Shown: positions 36,347-45,355, counted from the stretch's first letter. The stretch is DNA of 64,000 nt from Hyalangium ruber (GCF_034259325.1 NZ_JAXIVS010000007.1:62001-126000); one strand, 5' to 3'. The notes: generated by a model not told the origin, from the sequence alone. Translations and numbers: made by a program.

Positions 36347-36943
36347 CTACCCGCCGATGTACCAGGTCAGGGCAATGATTCCGCGCACGGGTCCTCCATC
36401 GGCCGAGACGTTCTCCCGCGTCAGCCCGTTGTCCCGCGTGGCCTCCGCGAGCGGCAGCGCCGCGTCGACCTCGGCCCCCAGCGACACCGTGCGGAAGAGG
36501 AAGAGTTCAGCCCCCACCCCCGCAGTGCCGTAGACAATCGGCGTCACCGGCTCCAACACCCTCGCCCCGAGCCGCGCGTTCAGCCGCAACGGACCGAACT
36601 TCCCCGTCCGCAACGTCAACCCCGCGCCGTAGCCGAAGTAGGGCCCCTCGCTCTCCGCGTTCGCCTCCACCGAGGCGAAGAGACCCACGTACCGAGAGAA
36701 GTCATAACCGAGCCGCAGCCCTACCCCGCCACCATTGCGAAGCTCCACCTGGGTGTCCTGCTGCATCGCGGGATCGTCCACCGTGATCTTCCAGCCCGTG
36801 AGCGCGTGGATGTGCGGCTGGAGGTACAAGCCCGTGGGAGGCTTCTTCTCCTCCTCCTCGTCTGCGAACGCCGGGGACAGCGACAGGAACACCGACAACA
36901 CCGCGCCGCGAGCAACGAGCTTCCGATGCATTCCGTGAGTCAT
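36347..36943 (-). CDS. Outer-membrane beta-barrel-like protein
   Basis: About 198 residues with a signal peptide (cleavage near PAFA|DEEEE). The mature part has alternating aromatic/hydrophobic beta strands (VGLRLGYDFSRYVGLFASVEAN, PLRLNARLGARV) and ends in WYIGG, as expected for a small barrel. No named family recognised. Start codon uncertain: ATG at 36958, 36943 or 36931. 36943 is chosen because it gives a standard signal peptide. Convergent with tcdA. Confidence 0.68.
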   Translation of the reverse strand: MTHGMHRKLVARGAVLSVFLSLSPAFADEEEEKKPPTGLYLQPHIHALTGWKITVDDPAMQQDTQVELRNGGGVGLRLGYDFSRYVGLFASVEANAESEGPYFGYGAGLTLRTGKFGPLRLNARLGARVLEPVTPIVYGTAGVGAELFLFRTVSLGAEVDAALPLAEATRDNGLTRENVSADGGPVRGIIALTWYIGG

Positions 36944-37290
36944 CCTGGAGAGGGCCATGCGCGCCACGGACTGCAAGGCATGCGCCGCAACCGTTCCAAG
37001 GCATGCATGCACCTGCCCCTGCGGCGCGTGTGCAGTCCTCTGCCCACCACCGCGGCATTTCCCTGACAGCCCTGTCACAACCCGGCAGCGCGCAAACCGT
37101 CCTCAAGGAGGCCCCCGGCGTCAGGTGTTCCGCGCCGCCCTACCCTCCGGGTTGAAGAAAGGACAATTCTGCTTTTCCACGGCTAGCGGATTTCCTCCTG
37201 CATCAAAAGATTATTTCGGCCCCTTGGTACTCCCACACAGTGCCACCACCGAGCACTGGGCCAAGGGGGGCGGATTCCCCTGGAGGAACC
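36944..37290. other. Intergenic region
   Basis: A 347-base gap between divergent genes. It contains a direct repeat CAAGGCATGC (36974-36983 and 36997-37006) and a perfect 6-2-6 inverted repeat TGACAG-CC-CTGTCA at 37064-37077. No clear promoter motif or extra gene was seen. Confidence 0.6.
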
Positions 37291-38856
37291 ATGGAATCGA
37301 GGGTCGAGAAGGTGTCACTCGCGCGCGGCGTCCACTTCGCGGTAGTGCTCTGTGCATGGCTGGTAGCAGGGCCGGTGCTGGCCCAGACCCCCGAGGGACA
37401 GGTGCCCTGGCCCTATCGGGCGCCTGACGCGGCGCTGCCGTCCGCCCAGGAGTCCAGCCCAGAACTCTCGAGCAGCGCGGCCTCCACCCTCCTCTACGTG
37501 CATGGCCCCACCCTGGTCTTCACCATGGATCTGGCCACCCGCGCGGCGGCCGACCTGGGCGCCGCGGGCGTCACCCTCACCGATGTGGCGCTGGCCCCCA
37601 ACGGCATCCTCTATGGCAGCAGCTTCGCCGGGCTCTACCGCATCGACACGACGACGGGTGCCACGACCCGGCTCCCAGGCTCCTACCCCGTCCTCATCAA
37701 CGCCCTGGTCTGGTCGCCGGATGGCTCCCTGCTGGCCGCCGGCAGCCGGACACTCCTGCGCATCAACCCGACCACCTGTGCCGCGACCGTCATCGGCCAG
37801 TTCGGCATTCCGTACGACTCGGCGGGAGACCTGGAGTTCGGCGCGGATGGCGCGCTGTACCTGACCGCGACCGGGCCCACCGCGACGACCGCGCTCCTGA
37901 AGGTGAATCCCCATACGGGCGCGGCCACCGTCGTCGGAGACATCGGCTTCGCCGGGGTGTTCGGCCTGGTCCGCGACGCGGAGGGCAGGATGTGGGGCGG
38001 CACCGATTCGGGGACCCTCCTCGAGATCAACACCGCGACGGGGCAAGGCACGGCGGTCTTCTCCTCGCGCCGGGCCATCTGGGGCATGAGCGGCCACCCC
38101 CAGGTCCGCCCCACGGACACCACGCCCCCTGTCATCACCACGCCGGGCGATCTCACCCTGGAATGCACTGGCGCGGCGCCGCCCATCGCCTCGCAGGTGA
38201 GCGCGGTGGACGCGGAGGACGGACCCGTGTCGGTGACGTGTACGCCGGGCGGCGCGTACCCGCGGGGCACCACGCTCACCACCTGCTCGGCCTCGGACGC
38301 GGCGGGCAACGTGGCGACGGCCCAGTTCTCGGTGACGATGCTGGCCACGGGCGCTCCCACCCTGAGCCTGCTGGGCGACAGCGTCATGGAGCTGGAGTGC
38401 GGCGTGGACACCTATGTGGACCCGGGCGCCACGGCGCAGGACTCCTGCTCGAGCCCCTTGGTGGTCCACAAGTACAACTCGGGACAGGACGCGTACGGCC
38501 CCGGCCCCAACACCGCCGCCGAGGGCACCTATTCGGTGCAGTACATCGCCTGGGACGCGACGGGCTACACGGTGAGCGCCCTCCGCTCGGTGAAGGTGAA
38601 GGACAACCGTCCGCCGACGCTCCAGCTCCGAGGGCCCTCGCACATGATGCACACGTGCGGCCGTGGGTGGGTGGATCCCGGCGTGGAAGCGGTGGATGCG
38701 TGCTACGGGAACGTGGCCCCCACGGTGCGGACCACGGGCTTCGTGAACGGCTGGGTCCCAGGCACGTACACGGTGCGCTACGAGGTGACGGACAGCGGGG
38801 GTAACAGCGCTCCGCCCGTGACGCGTACCGTGCAGGTCGTCAACTGCCCCTGGTAG
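37291..38856 (+). CDS. Secreted protein: propeller-like part plus HYR/DUF5011 Ig-like repeats
   Basis: 521 residues, start at 37291 behind TGGAGGAA. A signal peptide (ends VLAQ) is followed by a region (about 60-280) of repeated WD/NHL-like blades (APNGILYGSSFAGLYRIDTTTG, GADGALYLTATG). Then come three Ig-like repeats: an HYR-type (TTPPVITTPGDLTLECTGAAPP) and two DUF5011-type (PTLSLLGDSVMELECG, PPTLQLRGPSHMMHTCG), each with a paired Cys. Typical of myxobacterial extracellular proteins. Likely surface binding or adhesion. Confidence 0.82.
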   Translation: MESRVEKVSLARGVHFAVVLCAWLVAGPVLAQTPEGQVPWPYRAPDAALPSAQESSPELSSSAASTLLYVHGPTLVFTMDLATRAAADLGAAGVTLTDVALAPNGILYGSSFAGLYRIDTTTGATTRLPGSYPVLINALVWSPDGSLLAAGSRTLLRINPTTCAATVIGQFGIPYDSAGDLEFGADGALYLTATGPTATTALLKVNPHTGAATVVGDIGFAGVFGLVRDAEGRMWGGTDSGTLLEINTATGQGTAVFSSRRAIWGMSGHPQVRPTDTTPPVITTPGDLTLECTGAAPPIASQVSAVDAEDGPVSVTCTPGGAYPRGTTLTTCSASDAAGNVATAQFSVTMLATGAPTLSLLGDSVMELECGVDTYVDPGATAQDSCSSPLVVHKYNSGQDAYGPGPNTAAEGTYSVQYIAWDATGYTVSALRSVKVKDNRPPTLQLRGPSHMMHTCGRGWVDPGVEAVDACYGNVAPTVRTTGFVNGWVPGTYTVRYEVTDSGGNSAPPVTRTVQVVNCPW

Positions 38857-38868
38857 CGGCACCAGGCC

Positions 38869-39318
38869 TCAGCGGCGCAGCGGCAGCTCCACGGAGAAGG
38901 TGGAGCCACGGCCCGGCTCACTCGTGACGTGGATCTTCCCTCCGTGGATGTCGACGATCTGCCGCACGATGAAGAGCCCCAGCCCCATGCCCCCGAACGA
39001 GCGCGCGGAGGCGGCGCGCTCGAACTTGTCGAAGATGCGCGGCAGCGCCTCCGCTTCGATGCCCATGCCCTCATCACGGACCACGAGCCGGGCCTTCTCC
39101 CCGTCGGTCGTCACCTCGATGAAGAACGTGAGCTGGAGCTGGCAGCCGCACCGCTGCGCCTCGGCCGCGAACTGCTCCGCCACCGCCTGCACCATGTGAG
39201 CGCCCGCCAGCTGGGACTGTCGTCCGCGAGCGCGCCCTCCGGTGTGAAGCACCCACACCACCTGCCCCGTGGCCTCGGCCGCCGCGCGCACCGCGTCGTG
39301 GTTCACAGGCTGCGTCAT
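38869..39318 (-). CDS. HATPase-only protein, degenerate histidine kinase
   Basis: 149 residues with the second half of a kinase ATPase domain: G1 VVRDEGMGIE, F box IFDKFERA, G2 GGMGLGLFIVRQIVDIHGG and the closing GSTFSVELPL. The phospho-acceptor His helix is absent and the N box is not recognisable; in its place is AGAHMVQAVAEQFAAEAQRC. It could be a remnant of a larger kinase or a stand-alone ATP-binding module such as an anti-sigma-type kinase. ATG at 39318; divergent from a complete histidine kinase gene 200 bases away. Confidence 0.75.
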   Translation of the reverse strand: MTQPVNHDAVRAAAEATGQVVWVLHTGGRARGRQSQLAGAHMVQAVAEQFAAEAQRCGCQLQLTFFIEVTTDGEKARLVVRDEGMGIEAEALPRIFDKFERAASARSFGGMGLGLFIVRQIVDIHGGKIHVTSEPGRGSTFSVELPLRR

Positions 39319-39518
39319 GGCTTCAAAGCCCCTCGTGTCTGGCGCTGAACGGAAGCTCGCGCCCCCTGGCTGAGCGGACAGGTCCTGTTCTGTAAACTGG
39401 GCTCCTCCTTTAACAGGGTGGGCGCTGGGGAGGGGCCTTCTGAGAAGAAGGTGGCGCCTGCCATGTCGGTCATGCCCTGGCGCGGGGTCTCCCTCCATCG
39501 CTGTCCTGGAGCGAGCCC

Positions 39519-40844
39519 ATGAGTGCTACCCCGGCAGAGACTCCTCAGGTGCTGAACCCCGAGCAGGTCGTTCGCGGGCTGCATCCGCTCATGATGGCAG
39601 GCAGCTTCATCCTGTCCCTGGCGGTCACGCTCCAATACGTGGGCCAGTGGCGGCTGATGGCCTGGGCCTTCGGGCTGTCGGTCCTGCGCATCCTGGCCAA
39701 TGTGCTGCTCTCGAAGGTGTTCAACCGCTGGCTCGCGCCGAACACGGTGGAGTGGATCCGGATGGTCTGCAACGTGTCGGGCGTCGCGGGGATCGGGCTC
39801 ATCGCGGGGTGGAGCCTGCTGCTGTGGATCTACATCCCCTTCGCCATGCTCTGGATCTTCGGGATGGAGGGGCAGAGCCGCCTCCGAGCCCTGACCTACC
39901 TGGTGCTCATGGACACGACGGCGCTGCTGAGCGGGGCGGATCCGTTCCAGCCCGTGGCCTTCACCCTCCTGGCGGTGCTGATCTTCCGGCTGACCGAGAA
40001 GCGGGCCGAGCTGCTGCAGCAGTCGCTGGAGCACATCATCCACCAGCGCGAGCAGCTCTCTCAGGCGCAGGGGCAGCTGCGGGTGCTGCATGAGCGTGCC
40101 CTGGAGCAAGAGAAGTTCTCCAGCCTGGGCATGATGGCCGCGGGCGTGGCGCATGAGATCAACAACCCGATGGCCTTCGTCACCAGCAACGTCCACTCGC
40201 TCTTCAAGGACTTGCAGCAGGAGCCGGTGCTGCCCGCGCCCTTGAAGGAGTACGTGGACGAGGTGCTGCCGGCGACGCTGGATGGCATCAAGCGGGTGAA
40301 CGCCATCGTGTCGGACCTGCGGCGCTTCGCGCGGGGCGACCCGGAGGCCTATGCCGAGTACGACTTGAACGCCGAGGCGGAGGCCGCGATGCGGATCGCC
40401 CAGGGGCAGCTCGGCCACTGCCGGGTGGAGGTGGCGCTGGGCGAGGTGGGCCTGCTGGTGGGTCGGCCGCGGCAGATCGTCCAGGTGCTGGTGAACCTGC
40501 TGGTCAACGCCGGGCAGGCCACGGGTTCAACCGGCGTGGTGCGGCTGTCCACGCGCCGCCAGGGCGAGGGGGTATGCGTGGAGATCCGCGACACTGGCGC
40601 GGGGATGACGCCGGAGACGCTGCGCAACCTGTTCCAGCCGTTCTTCACCACCAAGCCGCCAGGCATGGGCATGGGGCTCGGGTTGGCGGTGGCCCATGGC
40701 CTCATCACCGGACAAGGTGGCCACATCCAGGTGGAGAGCGAGCCGGGCAAAGGCTCGTGTTTCACCCTGCACCTGCCCCGGGTGGCGCACCGCGCTGCGT
40801 TGAGCTCCAACAAGAGCCAGGGCGTGACCCTGGCGGCTGGCTAG
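39519..40844 (+). CDS. Membrane sensor histidine kinase
   Basis: 441 residues. Five or six membrane helices (about 22-158), a coiled coil (160-198), the phospho-acceptor H212 in MMAAGVAHEINNPMAF, then an ATPase domain: N box LLVNAGQAT, G1 RDTGAGM, F box LFQPFFTTKPPGMG, G2 MGLGLAVAHGLI. Closest to the NtrB/AtoS-type kinases that drive sigma-54 activators. No cognate regulator adjacent; the Ser/Thr kinase gene follows 71 bases later. Confidence 0.9.
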   Translation: MSATPAETPQVLNPEQVVRGLHPLMMAGSFILSLAVTLQYVGQWRLMAWAFGLSVLRILANVLLSKVFNRWLAPNTVEWIRMVCNVSGVAGIGLIAGWSLLLWIYIPFAMLWIFGMEGQSRLRALTYLVLMDTTALLSGADPFQPVAFTLLAVLIFRLTEKRAELLQQSLEHIIHQREQLSQAQGQLRVLHERALEQEKFSSLGMMAAGVAHEINNPMAFVTSNVHSLFKDLQQEPVLPAPLKEYVDEVLPATLDGIKRVNAIVSDLRRFARGDPEAYAEYDLNAEAEAAMRIAQGQLGHCRVEVALGEVGLLVGRPRQIVQVLVNLLVNAGQATGSTGVVRLSTRRQGEGVCVEIRDTGAGMTPETLRNLFQPFFTTKPPGMGMGLGLAVAHGLITGQGGHIQVESEPGKGSCFTLHLPRVAHRAALSSNKSQGVTLAAG

Positions 40845-40915
40845 CCGCGCAGCCGACAGGGTAGCACCGGACCCTATCCCCCGAGGCGGGCTCCTCCCGC
40901 TAGACTTGGCACGGC

Positions 40916-42535
40916 ATGGCCGCTCCCACCCCCTCCTTGTCGCTCCCGAGCCGGTTGCTACAGGACCATCTGCGCCAGGACGTCCTGCCGCGGGAGTCCT
41001 CCATCTTCCGGTTCATGGGGGGGCTGACGGCGTTCTGCGGCGTGGCCGTGTTGCTGGTCGGGGGAATCATCGGCTGGGCGCTGTCGCTGTGCATCGCGTC
41101 GCTGATGGCCCTGCTGTGCCTCTACTACGTCTGCACCCTGTGGCTGGTGCGGCGCCGTGGGGGCCTGCCTCCCGTGATCCAGTGGGTGGACACCGCGGTG
41201 ATGGTCTCCATTCCCGCGGTGGTCTTCGCCCTCGACACGCTCTTCAACGGCGCGGAGTACGCGCTCACCACGCCGCCGCTCGTGGTGTGGGCCGCTCCCA
41301 TCGTGGTGTGCTCGCTGCGCGCGGGAAAGCGGCTCGCCTACGTGGCGGCGACGCTCGCGGCGCTGGAGTACCTCGCGCTGTACTTCGTGCTGGCGCTGCC
41401 CCGGCTTCCGGCCGACACGCTGAGCACGCTGACACCGCCGCTCATCGCCTTCCGCGCGGTGTTCCTCTTCGCGTACGGGCCGCTCACGGCCACGCTGGCT
41501 GGACACCTGGTGCGAAAGGCCGAGGAGACGCTGCGGCTCATCCGCGAGCGGGATGTGATGGGCAAGTACCTGCTGCACGAGCGCCTGGGCGTGGGCGGCA
41601 TGGCGGAGGTGTTTCGCGCCACGTACAGCCCCGAGGGCGGTTTCGAGAAGCAGGTGGCGGTCAAGCGCATCCTCCCGGCCTATACGGAGAACGAGAAGTT
41701 CCTCGCCATGTTCCGGCGCGAGGCGGAGCTGGGCTCGCGGCTCATCCACCCCAACATCATCCAGGTGCTGGACCTGGGCCGGCACCAGGGCACCCTGTTC
41801 CTGGCCATGGAGTTCGTGGACGGGATGCCCCTGAGCACGCTCTTGCAGCGGCTGCCCGGCAAGCGGCTGCCCCCAGCGGCGGTAGCGTATATCGGCGCGG
41901 AGCTGGCCGGGGCGCTGACCTACCTGCACGGCCGCACGGACGCCAAGGGCGAACCGCTGGGGCTGGTACACCGGGACGTGAATCCGCCCAACGTGCTCCT
42001 GTCCTGCATCGGCGAGGTGAAGCTGTCGGACTTCGGCATCGTCCGGGCTCGGCACGAGGTGCCCATCACCCAGGGCAACGACGTGAAGGGCAAGGCGGGG
42101 TACATGGCGCCGGAGCAGACCTACGGGCAAACGATCGACGGCCGGGCGGACCTGTTCGCCCTGGGCCTCACGCTGCACGAGGCCCTCACCGGCCGGCCCA
42201 CGCTGTACGGCGAAAACGAGGTGGCGCTGATGCTCGCCGCCTCGGAGCAGCAGGTGGCGCCGCCCTCCAAGCTCCAGCCCGGCATCTCCTCCGTGCTGGA
42301 TGCCATCATCATGGGGCTGCTGCACCCGGAGGCGGCCCAGCGCACGCCCTCGGCCGAGGTGCTGCAGCGCCAGTTGCTCGTGCTCGCCGGGGACGAGGCC
42401 CCCTACCCTCAGGGCCGCCAGCTCCTCGTGGAGGCCGTGCGCCAGGCCCGGAACGCTCCGCCGAGCGGGCCGGACATCAGCGCGGCGCCCACGGTGTCCT
42501 TCGAGCGTCCGCAGCGGCGGTCCTGGGCCGGCTGA
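40916..42535 (+). CDS. Ser/Thr protein kinase with N-terminal six-helix membrane domain
   Basis: 539 residues. Six membrane helices (about 32-198) come first, then the kinase domain, the reverse of the common bacterial order. Kinase motifs: GVGGMAEV loop, VAVK with Lys250, Glu269 of helix C, catalytic loop HRDVNPPN (Asp354, Asn359), DFG Asp372 and APEQ. The usual Lys two residues after the catalytic Asp is Asn356, a change seen in many myxobacterial kinases (often Ser there). A short tail (490-539) follows. Likely signals from the membrane to FHA proteins. Confidence 0.9.
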   Translation: MAAPTPSLSLPSRLLQDHLRQDVLPRESSIFRFMGGLTAFCGVAVLLVGGIIGWALSLCIASLMALLCLYYVCTLWLVRRRGGLPPVIQWVDTAVMVSIPAVVFALDTLFNGAEYALTTPPLVVWAAPIVVCSLRAGKRLAYVAATLAALEYLALYFVLALPRLPADTLSTLTPPLIAFRAVFLFAYGPLTATLAGHLVRKAEETLRLIRERDVMGKYLLHERLGVGGMAEVFRATYSPEGGFEKQVAVKRILPAYTENEKFLAMFRREAELGSRLIHPNIIQVLDLGRHQGTLFLAMEFVDGMPLSTLLQRLPGKRLPPAAVAYIGAELAGALTYLHGRTDAKGEPLGLVHRDVNPPNVLLSCIGEVKLSDFGIVRARHEVPITQGNDVKGKAGYMAPEQTYGQTIDGRADLFALGLTLHEALTGRPTLYGENEVALMLAASEQQVAPPSKLQPGISSVLDAIIMGLLHPEAAQRTPSAEVLQRQLLVLAGDEAPYPQGRQLLVEAVRQARNAPPSGPDISAAPTVSFERPQRRSWAG

Positions 42536-42549
42536 GCGTCCGGTACGGC

Positions 42550-43464
42550 TCAGCCTCGCTCCAGGGCGATGAAGCATTTGGGGCAGGAGCGTAGGCTCCG
42601 GGCCTTGCGGCGGATGTCCGGGTCGAGATCCAGCGACGCATCACACGCCGGGCAGCGCCACACCGCGCAGGACAGGCCTCCGATCAGCCCTGCTCCCGCG
42701 ATGACGAAGAACTCGGTCCACTCCCAATGCTCGAAGAGGATGAAGCCCACGATCGCGGCTGGGATGGTCCCCAGCCGCATCCCCAGGGTGATCCACATCC
42801 GGCGCCGGAAGGACTTGTGGACCCGATTCGTGAAGGCAATCCCGCTCTCCTGCCGCGAGAAGCGCTCCCCCGGAGTGCGGCCCGTACCCGCCGCGCGCTC
42901 CTGGCGTTCGGGAGCGGGCGGCTGTGATGGAAGCTCGAGGGAACGGGGGCGCTGCCCACGCTCGGACTCCTCTGTTCCCGCCCGCCCGAACTCCACCGCC
43001 AGCTCCGCCGTCTCCTTCACCACGCCCTGCAACTGGTCCCCGGTGAGGCTGGGCGGGAGCGGGACGATCAGTTCGTCTCCCGCGAGGCGAGCCCGGGGGT
43101 GCGTGGTGAGGAACGCGGGCAGATGCCGCAGCAGCGCCTCGTCCTTCAACAGGCGGATGGCGGCGGCGGGGTTGAGCGCTCGCACGTGGACGCACGTGTC
43201 GAAGGCGGGTACGCCCACTTGGATGTCTCGGAAGCCCGCGAAGCGCCCCGAGGCGCCGACCGCCTGCTCCGATTCGATCTGGAGCCCGGTAACGAGCGGC
43301 CCCGGAATGCGCGCCCGGGTCACGAACTCCCGCCGAGCGTTGAGCTCCAACCGCACGTCGGTGCCAAAGAGCCGTCCGCGCGCACCGCTCGGACCGGGAG
43401 GGCCCAACCCCAGGGTCTTCGCGAACTCCTCGAAGCGCTGGGAGATTTCATCGACCGTAGCCAT
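42550..43464 (-). CDS. Zinc-ribbon membrane protein of unknown function
   Basis: Not recognised. 304 residues. Residues 1-150 form a soluble domain with regular beta/alpha pattern (LFGTDVRLELNARREFVTRARIPG). A charged Glu/Arg/Pro linker (155-205) leads to two membrane helices (about 225-268), and the C-terminus has a ribbon CPAC-x21-CPKC. Convergent with the kinase gene and separate from the SDR gene that follows on the same strand. Confidence 0.72.
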   Translation of the reverse strand: MATVDEISQRFEEFAKTLGLGPPGPSGARGRLFGTDVRLELNARREFVTRARIPGPLVTGLQIESEQAVGASGRFAGFRDIQVGVPAFDTCVHVRALNPAAAIRLLKDEALLRHLPAFLTTHPRARLAGDELIVPLPPSLTGDQLQGVVKETAELAVEFGRAGTEESERGQRPRSLELPSQPPAPERQERAAGTGRTPGERFSRQESGIAFTNRVHKSFRRRMWITLGMRLGTIPAAIVGFILFEHWEWTEFFVIAGAGLIGGLSCAVWRCPACDASLDLDPDIRRKARSLRSCPKCFIALERG

Positions 43465-43533
43465 GGTGGTACCCGAATAGATACCACCCGCCCGAGGCTC
43501 CAGGCACCCTGCCCCGCCCCGGTGCGAGGGCCA

Positions 43534-44349
43534 TCATGCGGTGGTGAGCAAGCGGGCGGTGGTGTCTCGTACCGCGCGCCGCGTGGCCTCATCCTCGGCG
43601 ACTGGAGGCCAGGACTGCTCGGCCTCCTCCACGAGCCAGCGCGCCTCACCGGGGGAAGACCAGCGCTCGCGGGCGAGGATCCGCGCCAGACGCGCGGCAC
43701 ACACCTCGGGTGCCTCCCAGCTTCGCTTCGCCAGCGACAGCAGCCAGCCGATGGGGCCCGAGCGCGCCCCAAGGTCCGTGCGCACCACGCCCGGGTGGAG
43801 CACGACAACGTCGATCGCCGGATAGGCGGCGGCGATGTCTCGCATGGCGAGAGCGAAGCAGAGCTTGGTGTTGCAGTAGGTGCGGATGCCGGAGAAGTCA
43901 CCGCCGGTGGGAGTCCGGGCGGCGTCGAAGCGCCCCTTGAAGATCAACCCGGCGCTCACGACCATGATGCGGCGCAGGCGCTCGGCGTCGAGGAGCGCCT
44001 TCTGCATCATCAGGGGCGCCAGGTGGTTGACGGTGAAGGCGGTCTCGAAGCCTTCCGGGGTAAGCACCCGCTTGGAAGGCCACAGCCCGGCATTGTGGAT
44101 GAGCGTCGCGCCCGGGGTGACGACCTCGACCAGGCGCTGCCCGAGGGCACGGGCCTCGGAGAGTGACGAGAGATCCCCCGGCACCGCGATGGCACGGCCG
44201 CCCTTCTGCTCGACGGCGGTAACGAGCGCGTCCAGGCGAGCGCGGTCCCGAGCGACAAGGACGAGGCGATCGTCGCGCCGCTCGGCGAGCGCCAGGGCCA
44301 GGGAGTGACCGATACCGCGAGAGGCGCCGGTGAGGATCAAGTCAGCCAT
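43534..44349 (-). CDS. Short-chain dehydrogenase/reductase
   Basis: 271 residues, NAD(P)-binding Rossmann fold: TGASRGIGHSLAL cofactor loop, IHNAGLW, and YCNTKLCFALA with the catalytic Tyr-x3-Lys; the catalytic Ser lies in VVSAGLI. The C-terminus (after 210) is longer than in many SDRs. Substrate unknown. Divergent from a TetR regulator with palindromic operators between them, so it is probably regulated by that protein. Confidence 0.88.
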   Translation of the reverse strand: MADLILTGASRGIGHSLALALAERRDDRLVLVARDRARLDALVTAVEQKGGRAIAVPGDLSSLSEARALGQRLVEVVTPGATLIHNAGLWPSKRVLTPEGFETAFTVNHLAPLMMQKALLDAERLRRIMVVSAGLIFKGRFDAARTPTGGDFSGIRTYCNTKLCFALAMRDIAAAYPAIDVVVLHPGVVRTDLGARSGPIGWLLSLAKRSWEAPEVCAARLARILARERWSSPGEARWLVEEAEQSWPPVAEDEATRRAVRDTTARLLTTA

Positions 44350-44380
44350 GCCCCAAGCCTAGACAGGCGGGTCTCGAAAG

Positions 44381-44395
44381 TGGAATTTTATTCCA
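44381..44395. promoter_or_regulatory. Palindrome TGGAAT-TTT-ATTCCA, candidate TetR operator
   Basis: Perfect 6-3-6 inverted repeat in the 113-base gap between the divergent SDR and TetR genes, in an otherwise A/T-poor region. TetR regulators commonly bind such sites to control themselves and the divergent gene. Confidence 0.62.
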
Positions 44396-44403
44396 ATTAC
44401 GAC

Positions 44404-44417
44404 GGACCCATGGGTCC
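44404..44417. promoter_or_regulatory. Palindrome GGACCCATGGGTCC, second operator candidate
   Basis: A 14-base perfect palindrome nine bases after the first one in the same SDR/TetR gap. It could be a second operator half-way to the TetR start. Confidence 0.45.
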
Positions 44418-44462
44418 AGGGCGATCGACCGCGGACAGCGCTCCGCATAGGGTGGAGCGCGC

Positions 44463-45074
44463 ATGAGTCCCCCTCGAAGTGACGGAGTGAAGCGACGTGA
44501 CGCGCTCCTGGACGCGGCGTTGCGATGCTTCGTGGAGCGGGGAGTGCTCGGCACGGGAATCGAGGAGATCCGCCGGGCGGCGGGGGCGAGCCCGTCGAGC
44601 GTCTACCACCTCTTCAACGGGCTGACCGGCATCACCCTGGCTCTACTGGAGCGCACCTTCGAGCGTCTCTTCGCGCACCTGACGGCGAGGGTGACGACGA
44701 CGACGACGGCGGAGAAAGCGGTCATCGCCCTCGTGGATGGGCACCTCGAATGGATCCTTGGCCACCCGGACGAGGGGCGCTTCATGTACCAGGCCACTGC
44801 GCTCGAGTTCGAAGCCGACGCGAGGGACGCGCTTCAGGCGAGAAAGGCCGAGATGCTGGGGCCGATCGTCCTCCACCTGGGCCGCTTCATCGCCGAGGGG
44901 ATGCTGCCCGCGTGGTCCCCGCTGGCCCTCGATGTGGTGCTGCTCGGCCCGAGTCACGAGGCGTGCCGCCGCTTCCTCGCCGGGGCTCCGCTCGATCCGG
45001 AGTGGATGCGCGCCACCCTGCCCCAGCTCGCCTGGCAGAGCGTCGCGCCCCGGCGCTCTACCCGACGTCGCTGA
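44463..45074 (+). CDS. TetR/AcrR-family transcriptional regulator
   Basis: 203 residues. N-terminal helix-turn-helix (about 10-55): RRDALLDAALRCFVERGVLGTGIEEIRRAAGASPSSVYHLFNG, typical TetR. The C-terminal ligand domain is helical with a Thr-rich linker (ARVTTTTTAEKAV). The pattern suits a repressor of the divergent SDR gene. The ligand is unknown. Confidence 0.9.
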   Translation: MSPPRSDGVKRRDALLDAALRCFVERGVLGTGIEEIRRAAGASPSSVYHLFNGLTGITLALLERTFERLFAHLTARVTTTTTAEKAVIALVDGHLEWILGHPDEGRFMYQATALEFEADARDALQARKAEMLGPIVLHLGRFIAEGMLPAWSPLALDVVLLGPSHEACRRFLAGAPLDPEWMRATLPQLAWQSVAPRRSTRRR

Positions 45075-45089
45075 TCAGGAACACCCGCC

Positions 45090-45347
45090 TCACTCCAGGA
45101 CTCGCGACCCCTCCGGAGGCTCGTCCGTGGGAGCGCGGAAGCAGGCGCGCACCTCTCCGCAGGAGTGCGGGTGTACCAGGTCGTCGTCGGGCCCGACGCT
45201 TTCACCTGTCGCGACGCACCAGAACGTCGCGGTCGAGACGAAGCCCGCATCCCAGGACACCGCCGCGTCGTACCGGACGCCGGGCGTTCCCTTCGAACGC
45301 ATCCGTCGGCAGACGCGCGGCGGCTTCTGCTCGGGGCTCGAGTCCAT
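45090..45347 (-). CDS. Small protein of unknown function at the end of the molybdenum hydroxylase operon
   Basis: 85 residues, ATG at 45347 behind GAGGGAG, eight bases after the stop of the FAD subunit gene. Codon use is as GC-biased as in its neighbours, so it is probably real. Contains four Cys (RVCRRM, FWCVA, HSCGEVRAC) and reads YDAAVSWDAGFVSTATFWC in the middle. Not recognised. It may be an assembly or accessory factor for the enzyme encoded upstream. Confidence 0.6.
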   Translation of the reverse strand: MDSSPEQKPPRVCRRMRSKGTPGVRYDAAVSWDAGFVSTATFWCVATGESVGPDDDLVHPHSCGEVRACFRAPTDEPPEGSRVLE

Positions 45348-45355
45348 GCGCTCCC

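Noticed and set aside
36974-37006. Direct repeat CAAGGCATGC x2 as a possible regulatory site
   Set aside because: Only two copies in a GC-rich gap with no promoter context; could be chance.
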